From JAJZQD01 sp021847735 (lineage in GTDB: Bacteria; Bacillota; Thermincolia; Thermincolales; UBA2595), in the NCBI GenBank assembly GCA_027324025.1, contig DAHVYW010000116.1:1-7909 (forward strand): a stretch of 7,909 nt of DNA, in the 5' to 3' direction. The notes beneath the pieces are model-generated. The model did not search any database. It saw nothing but the letters and a program-made list of their open reading frames with translations, and was not told the DNA's origin. The position numbers were made by a program, and so were the translations under genes. Of the stretch, positions 1 to 5,300 are shown piece by piece; position 1 is the first letter of the stretch, and every line of letters starts with the position of its first letter.

Positions 1-1
1 C

Positions 2-72
2 GAGCGGCAACAACGTCCGCCGTTAAACCACCCCGCTGCGCGGGGAGTTTGACGGCGGACGTCAGACCGCTC
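2..72. repeat. Large nested inverted repeat (hairpin)
   Basis: The two halves pair almost completely. Outer arms GAGCGG (2-7) and CCGCTC (67-72) enclose a perfect 11-bp arm ACGTCCGCCGT (13-23) and ACGGCGGACGT (52-62). Next come AAAC (25-28) with GTTT (47-50) and CCCCGC (31-36) with GCGGGG (40-45) around a TGC loop. That gives 27 Watson-Crick pairs plus one possible G-U pair. No T-run follows on either strand, so it is not a textbook intrinsic terminator, although it lies downstream of the minus-strand gene ending at 128. It could be a palindromic genomic repeat, a strong RNA hairpin protecting a 3' end, or a boundary structure. It may extend left of the window. Confidence 0.8.
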
Positions 73-127
73 TCCGGAACACACCTGCCTCTTCCCTCTT
101 TTACCAAACCGAAAGGGGCTACTAAAT

Positions 128-337
128 TCATTTCTCTGGTGGGGCTTCCGGGGTTGCGTGCAGGACCTCTTCAACAATTTCTTCCTTCATATTTTCGGTC
201 AGCTGCACCCCTGAGGGTATATTATAGTCCGCCACGTTGGTTTTTCCGGTATACCTGTCTGATTCATTACGTCTTTTTGATTCAATATCACTTAGGGGTC
301 CGGTATCTCTTTTTTTCCCTGGGTCCTTTTCTGTCAA
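128..337 (-). CDS. Small hydrophilic protein, unknown function (69 aa, TTG start)
   Basis: Not recognised. The start is a TTG at 337, chosen because a perfect AGGAGG (complement of 345-350) lies 7 nt upstream and no ATG competes. The protein is highly charged, lacks a signal peptide or membrane segment, and is rich in Lys, Glu, Asp, Arg and Pro. Its N-terminal half is basic and acidic mixed, the middle contains TGKTNVADYNIPSG, and the C-terminal part (about residues 48-58) could form an acidic helix before a Pro/Glu-rich tail. It is probably disordered in part and cytoplasmic. It is the last of three same-strand small genes, 41 bp behind the preceding one, so co-transcription is likely. The large hairpin at 2-72 lies downstream. 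The strong ribosome binding site is the main evidence that it is a real gene. Confidence 0.6.
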   Translation of the reverse strand: MTEKDPGKKRDTGPLSDIESKRRNESDRYTGKTNVADYNIPSGVQLTENMKEEIVEEVLHATPEAPPEK

Positions 338-378
338 GCTATCCCCTCCTAAATGCTAACGTACCATTGAAGCCTTAT

Positions 379-612
379 CTACTCGCTGTTTATTGGGGCA
401 GCGATATCACTGTTTAGGCCCCCGACCGGAATATCCATCACATCGGCGGGGGATTTTTCCCTGGCATCTTTAGCGATAGCCTCATCCAATGCCTTCCCCC
501 GGCTGTCACCGGCACCCTGCAGTATATCAGCGGCTCCGGTGATTCCAGGGATGCTGGTTTCATTTTTTTGGCTTCCTTTGGGTTTTGTGGTAGCAGGTGC
601 TTTACGGATCAT
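379..612 (-). CDS. Small Ala/Gly/Lys-rich hydrophilic protein, unknown function (77 aa)
   Basis: Not recognised. I chose the ATG at 612 because AGGGAG (complement of 621-626) sits 8 nt before it; an in-frame GTG at 621 overlaps that Shine-Dalgarno sequence and is unlikely to be the start. The protein opens with a basic, Pro/Thr/Lys-rich segment (residues 1-20), then a Gly/Ala stretch with ITGAADILQGAGDSRGKALDEAIAKD compressed in residues 24-49, and ends in an acidic tail. There is no cysteine, signal peptide or membrane segment. The gene begins 17 bp after the stop of the His-rich gene upstream, which fits an operon of three small proteins. The composition suggests a small soluble or partly disordered protein. 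It does not show the known alpha/beta SASP motifs, so I do not call it a spore DNA-binding protein. Confidence 0.6.
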   Translation of the reverse strand: MIRKAPATTKPKGSQKNETSIPGITGAADILQGAGDSRGKALDEAIAKDAREKSPADVMDIPVGGLNSDIAAPINSE

Positions 613-629
613 ACAAATCACTCCCTAAC

Positions 630-932
630 TTACTTTTCGTCCTTCACTTCACCCATTGCTTCCTTAAACGCCTTTTGGAAATGGCCCATAAATCTTTTGA
701 TTTTCTCTTGCCCATGGCCATGCATACTATGGTGCCCGTACATAAAACCAGGCCAATGTTTGTGCCCCGTATGCCACCCGGCGGCCTTTGCCTTCTCCTG
801 GTAATTGAGGTAGGCCTGGATTGCTTCCAGTTTCGGCCGTAATGCATCTTTGTCTCCTCTGATATAAACCTTGAAGCCGTCTTCAACCTCTTCCAGCGAA
901 AAATTGAAACCACCGCACTCGTATCCGTCCAT
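630..932 (-). CDS. Histidine-rich small protein, unknown function (100 aa)
   Basis: No family recognised. The ATG at 932 follows GGAGG (complement of 940-944) with a 7-nt spacer, a strong initiation site. The first half (about residues 11-50) reads as two short beta strands around a charged turn (KVYIRGDKD) and then an amphipathic helix. The middle has an unusual cluster of seven histidines at positions 54, 57, 59, 67, 68, 71 and 73, with Trp53, Trp60, Met64 and Met70 between them, and an eighth His at 84. The C-terminal part is a Lys/Glu-rich helix. No signal peptide is present. The His/Met cluster suggests metal binding (nickel, copper, zinc or cobalt), but this is inference from composition. 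It is the first of three small minus-strand genes and diverges from pdaA across a 180-bp gap in which I found no convincing minus-strand promoter. Confidence 0.7.
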   Translation of the reverse strand: MDGYECGGFNFSLEEVEDGFKVYIRGDKDALRPKLEAIQAYLNYQEKAKAAGWHTGHKHWPGFMYGHHSMHGHGQEKIKRFMGHFQKAFKEAMGEVKDEK

Positions 933-1011
933 GTAGTTTCCTCCCTCTTTTTGTTTTTAAAAAAAATGCGCTGGTTTTATCGTTACCCGTTTAGCCAAAA
1001 ACATTCCCTCT

Positions 1012-1041
1012 GTCATAAGCGAAAAGGTTAAAACTTACAAA
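1012..1041 (+). promoter_or_regulatory. Candidate sporulation-sigma promoter for pdaA
   Basis: TCATAAG (1013-1019) and CTTACAAA (1034-1041) are 14 nt apart. They match the sigma-E type consensus KMATATT / CATACAHT at 5 of 7 and 6 of 8 positions, and partly match sigma-G elements. The transcript would start near 1048, leaving a leader of about 65 nt before the ATG. In Bacillus subtilis pdaA is made in the forespore under sigma-G, so a sporulation promoter would be expected, but the match is imperfect. A weak sigma-A alternative is TTAAAA (1028-1033), 17 nt, TTAAAT (1051-1056). Confidence 0.33.
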
Positions 1042-1112
1042 AGGGTTTTCTTAAATTCAGCCGAAAGAACTATGACAAACAAGACAATCTGTCGAATACA
1101 GGGGTGCTAAAT

Positions 1113-2084
1113 ATGAAGAAGTTCTTTATACCACTGGTTATCCTGGTTTTGTTGGGCCTGGCTGCCGCGAAGGGACTGCACCTTACCCGGTTCTGGACGG
1201 TACAGCCCCATGAATCCGTTTCTAGCGCTTCCGACGCACCTAAAGATTCCAGCAAGGATTCCGCGAAAGTAATTGTTAAGGATACCGCCAAAGAAGCCAC
1301 CCAGCCTGCTGTCAGCTCCTCACCCATCCCGAACCCGGTCAGCGTAGACAAAATAGTCCCCAACGACCTGCCCCCGGAAAAACAGGACAGGACAGTTTAC
1401 AGTTGGTGGTTTAAACGCAGCAGTGGAAACTTACCGCCCGAATTTGACCAAGATATCGTAAAAATGGTCAGGGGAAAGGCATTGTACCTGGGGAACACAT
1501 CAGAGAAAATGGTTTACCTGACCTTTGACGAAGGGTATGAAAACAGTTACACGCCGCAAATACTTGATACCCTGAAAACCAACGGTATCCCGGCCGCCTT
1601 CTTTGTCACCGCCGATTATGTTTACAAACAGCCTGAACTGGTCAAAAAGATAGCGGCCGATGGATACATCGTGGGAAACCATACATCTACTCACCCCAGC
1701 CTGCCCAAGCTTGCTGACAGTGAAATAAGGAAAGAAATAGTCACTACCCACGAAAAGGTCCGCGAGTTGACCGGTATAGATATGAAATTCATGAGACCTC
1801 CCATGGGAGAGTATAATTCCCGGGTGTTGAATGAAATCAACGAATTGGGCTATAAAACGGTATTTTGGAGCTTAGCCTACCGGGATTGGGAAGTAGACAA
1901 ACAGCCCGGGCGGGAAGCCGCTTTAAGCGCCGTCATGGATAACCTCCACCCCGGAGCCGTCATCCTTTTACATGCTGTTTCCCAGTCAAATACCGAAGCC
2001 CTTGACGATATTATCAAGGGCATCAAAGCCAAAGGCTATTCCTTTGCTGCCCTGAACCAGCTGAAGCAAGATCAACAAACATAA
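1113..2084 (+). CDS. pdaA: Delta-lactam-biosynthetic de-N-acetylase PdaA (polysaccharide deacetylase, CE4)
   Basis: PdaA removes the N-acetyl group from muramic acid in peptidoglycan as a step towards muramic-delta-lactam, the spore-cortex modification needed for germination. The ATG at 1113 is preferred: GGGGTG (1101-1106) stands 6 nt upstream, while an in-frame GTG at 1104 lies inside that site. The 323-residue protein has a signal peptide or N-terminal anchor (residues 1-20), a Ser/Ala/Lys/Pro-rich linker (about 35-92), then the PdaA opening YSWWFKR (96-102) and a CE4 domain to the end. Visible motifs are TFDEGYEN (137-144), metal-binding H190 and H194 in GNHTSTHP, RPPMG (228-232), YRDW (256-259) and LLHAVS (285-290). 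General CE4 enzymes have TFDDG and B. subtilis PdaA has TFDNG; here the third position is Glu. Length and order fit PdaA well. It diverges from the small-gene cluster and converges on the sensor gene. Confidence 0.93.
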   Translation: MKKFFIPLVILVLLGLAAAKGLHLTRFWTVQPHESVSSASDAPKDSSKDSAKVIVKDTAKEATQPAVSSSPIPNPVSVDKIVPNDLPPEKQDRTVYSWWFKRSSGNLPPEFDQDIVKMVRGKALYLGNTSEKMVYLTFDEGYENSYTPQILDTLKTNGIPAAFFVTADYVYKQPELVKKIAADGYIVGNHTSTHPSLPKLADSEIRKEIVTTHEKVRELTGIDMKFMRPPMGEYNSRVLNEINELGYKTVFWSLAYRDWEVDKQPGREAALSAVMDNLHPGAVILLHAVSQSNTEALDDIIKGIKAKGYSFAALNQLKQDQQT

Positions 2085-2104
2085 TTGTACCACAGTTAAA
2101 TTTA

Positions 2105-2146
2105 GCCACGGATACATGCAGATAAACACGAATGAAGACAGAAATA
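2105..2146 (+). repeat. Degenerate CACGGAT-type intergenic repeat
   Basis: Two adjacent roughly 20-bp units begin CACGGATACATGCAGATAAA (2107-2126) and CACGAATGAAGACAGAAATA (2127-2146) and agree at 13 of 20 positions. Within them CACGGAT/CACGAAT and CAGATAA/CAGAAAT alternate. I recall similar CACGGATGAACACAGAT-like strings as intergenic filler in many bacterial genomes, but this recollection was not checked. No coding function is apparent. It lies just past the pdaA stop. Confidence 0.4.
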
Positions 2147-2186
2147 TAACACCTTTTGTGATTGTTGGCGGTTTGACCCCCCTTTT

Positions 2187-2215
2187 TTGGTCACTGTTAT
2201 TTCAGAGAATATATG
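2187..2215 (+). promoter_or_regulatory. Weak sigma-A-like promoter in the convergent spacer
   Basis: TTGGTC (2187-2192), a 17-nt spacer and TATATG (2210-2215) make a weak sigma-A-like promoter (3 of 6 and 4 of 6 matches). It points rightwards into the Shine-Dalgarno and eight-codon frame that follow. A forward promoter between two convergent genes would be unexpected unless it drives a small transcript that stops at the hairpin at 2241-2283. Confidence 0.25.
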
Positions 2216-2233
2216 TGTATAAAAGGAGTAATA

Positions 2234-2260
2234 ATGCAAGAAAAAGGGGGTGTCCCATAA
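2234..2260 (+). CDS. Possible eight-codon micro-ORF
   Basis: ATG at 2234 is preceded by AAAAGGAG (2221-2228) at 5 nt, and the frame reads MQEKGGVP before TAA at 2258. The stop lies in the loop of the terminator hairpin that begins at 2241, so a ribosome on this frame would melt the stem. That is the geometry of a leader peptide, but no gene follows on this strand. It may be a chance frame or the residue of a decayed element. Confidence 0.2.
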   Translation: MQEKGGVP

Positions 2261-2283
2261 GTAACTAGGGCACCTCTTTTTTT
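2241..2283. terminator. Bidirectional intrinsic terminator between pdaA and the sensor gene
   Basis: The stem is formed by 2241-2256 and 2268-2282. CCC pairs with GGG around an 11-nt loop (2257-2267), T2253 is bulged, then GTG pairs with CAC, a G-rich part pairs with CCTCT including two G-U pairs, and an A-run pairs with a T-run. On the plus strand seven T follow (2277-2283); on the minus strand the A-run at 2241-2245 becomes the T-tail. It is placed to end pdaA transcription from the left and sensor-gene transcription from the right. Confidence 0.75.
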
Positions 2284-2349
2284 GTCCATGAAGGCCAGGA
2301 ATCGGCATCCTCACGATTTTTCCCCGCCTTTTAGATTTTAATTTGCACT

Positions 2350-5300
2350 TTAGTGAACAGACGTCCCAAAACCTCCCTGGTGCAGTAGTTTTTCAAATTC
2401 CTCGACAGGTACAGGCCTGCTGAAAAGAAAACCCTGCATTTCCACACAATGCCGCCGTTTGAGGAAGTCAAGCTGTTCTGCTGTTTCAACACCTTCGGCA
2501 ATTACTTTGAGTTTTAGGTTTTGAGCAAGCACTATAATGGTGGTAACAATGGCCGCGTCTTCCGGGTTTTTAATGATATCACCAACAAATGAGCGGTCAA
2601 TTTTCAGGGTGTGTACGGGGAACCGTTTTATGTAATTGAGAGACGAATAGCCTTTGCCAAAATCGTCAATAGCAATGTAAATTCCCATTTCTCTCAAATC
2701 ATTTAGTGTTTTGATGGTGTAGTCAATATCCTGCATGATTACACTTTCGGTTATCTCCAATTCCAACCAATGGGGGTCCAGCCCGGTTTCCTTTAGTATA
2801 AGGGCAATTGTTTCAACCACATTACCCTGTTGAAACTGGCAGGCCGAAAGGTTAACAGTTACGCGCATGGGCGGGAAACCCGAATCCTGCCAGGCCTTGT
2901 TTTGGGCACAGGCGGTACGCAGGACCCGCTCTCCTATTGGTATGATCAGTCCGGTATCCTCGGCGAGAGGAATAAACTCCGCTGGAGCAATCAATCCCTG
3001 CTCCGGGTGCTGCCAGCGCACCAATGCCTCCATGCCTTTTATCTGACCCGTATCTGTGTTCACCTGGGGTTGGTAGAAGACCAAAAACTCCTCGCGTTCA
3101 ATGGCATGACGGAGGCTGCTTTCCATAGCAAGCCGTTCCAGGATCCTGGCATTCATACTGTGGGTGAAAAGCTGGTAATTGTTTCTGCCCTGTTCCTTGG
3201 CGCGGTACATGGCTGTATCGGCATGTTTCATCAGAGTCTCGGCATCCTGACCGTCATTTGGATACAGGGCCAAACCTATGCTGGCCGTAATCTGGAATTC
3301 ATGGCCGCCAATAAAGAAGACCTGTTGAAATGCCCGGAGTATTTTTTCAGCAATCTTGGCTGCATCCTCTTCGTGGCCGATTTGAGGCAGCAACAGGGTA
3401 AATTCGTCTCCCCCCAGGCGGGCAATAGTATCACTTTCCCGAACGTGTTCTGCCAACCTGTCGGCAACCTCTTTAAGCAGCGAGTCCCCCATAGCGTGAC
3501 CCAACATATCATTGACTAGCTTAAAGCGGTCCAGGTCAAGAAATAGTACGGACAGCATCTCTTTGTTGCGATGGGCATGAGCCAAGGCTAAAGAGAGGCG
3601 GTCATTGAAGAGAATCCGGTTAGGCAGATCTGTCAATGGGTCGTGATATGCCTGATGAATCATCTGCTGGAGCAGGTTTCGCTTTTCGCTTACATCATGA
3701 AAGACCAAGACAACCCCAATCATTTCGCCATCCTTGTTTCTGATTGGGGCGGCAGAATCCTCAATGGCAAACCGGTGCCCGTCCCGGTGAATTAACTGGG
3801 TATGATTGGCCAGTCCGACAATGCGCCCCTCCCGGAAACACTTTTCGACCGGGTTCTCGACAACTTCGCCAGTATTTTCGTTGATAATATTAAACACTTC
3901 CGACAAAGGCAGCCCCAGGGCCTGGTAGTTTTTCCACCCCGTAAGGTCTTCGGCTACTGTGTTGAGGTATTCCACTTTTCCAGAGGCATCGGTAGTAATA
4001 ACGGCATCACCGATAGAGTGCAGGGTTACCTGAGCACGTTCTTTCTCTTCCCAGATTTCCTGTTCGGCCTTTTTCCTCCTGGTGATGTCCCTGATAACAC
4101 AAACCAGCCCTCCACCCTCGATGGCCGTGAGGGAAATTTCCTGAGGAAATTTGCTACCGTCTTTCTGCCGGCCAATGGCTTCCCCTCGCCACCGGCCTTC
4201 TTTCCAAACCTCAGGCAAGACTTCTGCGCTAAACCTCTTAACTTCATCTACGTCATAAAGCATCTTCCATTTTTCCCCTAACAACTCTTCAGGGCTGTCG
4301 AATCCGTAAATTTCGGCATGGGCATCATTCAAATAAATATATTTCCCCCGATTGTCGAGCACTGCCATGCCGTCCATCGAAGCCGCAATAGCTGCAGACT
4401 GCCGGTACACAATTTCTTCCGCCTGTTTGCGTTCATCAAGGAGACGGATCTTCTGGATGGCAATCTCCACCTGTTTGGCCACGGCCTTGATAAAATCAAT
4501 TTCCTCTTCGCGCCAGCAACGGCGGCAGTTAATCTGGTTAAAGACCAGGAGGTAATAACCCCGTTCGTAGAAGGAAAACGGGTGCCAGAAAAGGCTTTGA
4601 ATGCCCATTTTTTCATGAAATATCTCCGCCGAACCGTCACTGGCGAAAAGCGGGTTGACATCATCCATATGGCTCTGTAGACACCGGCGGTGTTCCAAAA
4701 TAAATTTATTGGTGCTGGCAAACATCTTAGTGTCAAAGACCTCTACCATCCCGGGGATGTTTGGCGTATCAAGGCTAACCCAACCACACAGGCTGGTGGC
4801 CTTCTCCTGTTCCAGGTTGACATCATAAATCAAGGCCCGGTCTACCTGAAGGGTTTTACCCATGATATGGACCATAGATTCCAGGATGGTTTTGGTGTCA
4901 TCATTGGAGACAATAGCTTCCGCCATGCGGTTTAAGGCGCTCTCAAAGGAAAGCTGCTCCCGGAGCCTTTCCTTTTGAGAGCGAAGGGTTTTCTCTGCAT
5001 TCTTCCGCTCCCTGATATCCCTGATAACCTCTATAATAGATACAATTTCCCCGCTGGCGTCTTTGATTGGAGAGGCCGTAATTTCTACCGGGATTTCACC
5101 TTTATCGGTTACTCCGCACCTTTCCGCGGTATGGATTTTACCATCGCGGTATGATAAAACCACCGGGCATCCTTCACAGACGCGGTCTTTTCTTTCATAG
5201 GCCGAATAGCAATACTCCCCGACGTGGTTCCCCAAAAGGTCTATTAGAACATAGTTTTGATAGATTATCCGGAAATTAATATCCTGAATGCTGACACTGT

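Noticed and set aside
49..417. 122-residue plus-strand open frame
   Set aside because: It lies antisense to the small gene ending at 128, has no ribosome binding site, and its product looks like random hydrophobic/aromatic filler.
379..612. Small acid-soluble spore protein
   Set aside because: The size and Ala/Gly/Lys content are suggestive, but the conserved SASP motifs are absent.
568..842. Two plus-strand open frames opposite the His-rich gene
   Set aside because: They are antisense shadows; the minus-strand frame has the strong Shine-Dalgarno and a sensible protein composition.
2102..2314. 70-residue minus-strand open frame
   Set aside because: It runs straight through the terminator hairpin and the repeat, has no good ribosome binding site, and its product is not protein-like.
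2830..3519. 229-residue plus-strand open frame
   Set aside because: It is entirely antisense to the EAL and GGDEF coding region, whose conserved motifs are on the other strand.
3802..4281. 159-residue plus-strand open frame
   Set aside because: It is a shadow of the PAS2/PAS3 coding region with no initiation signal.
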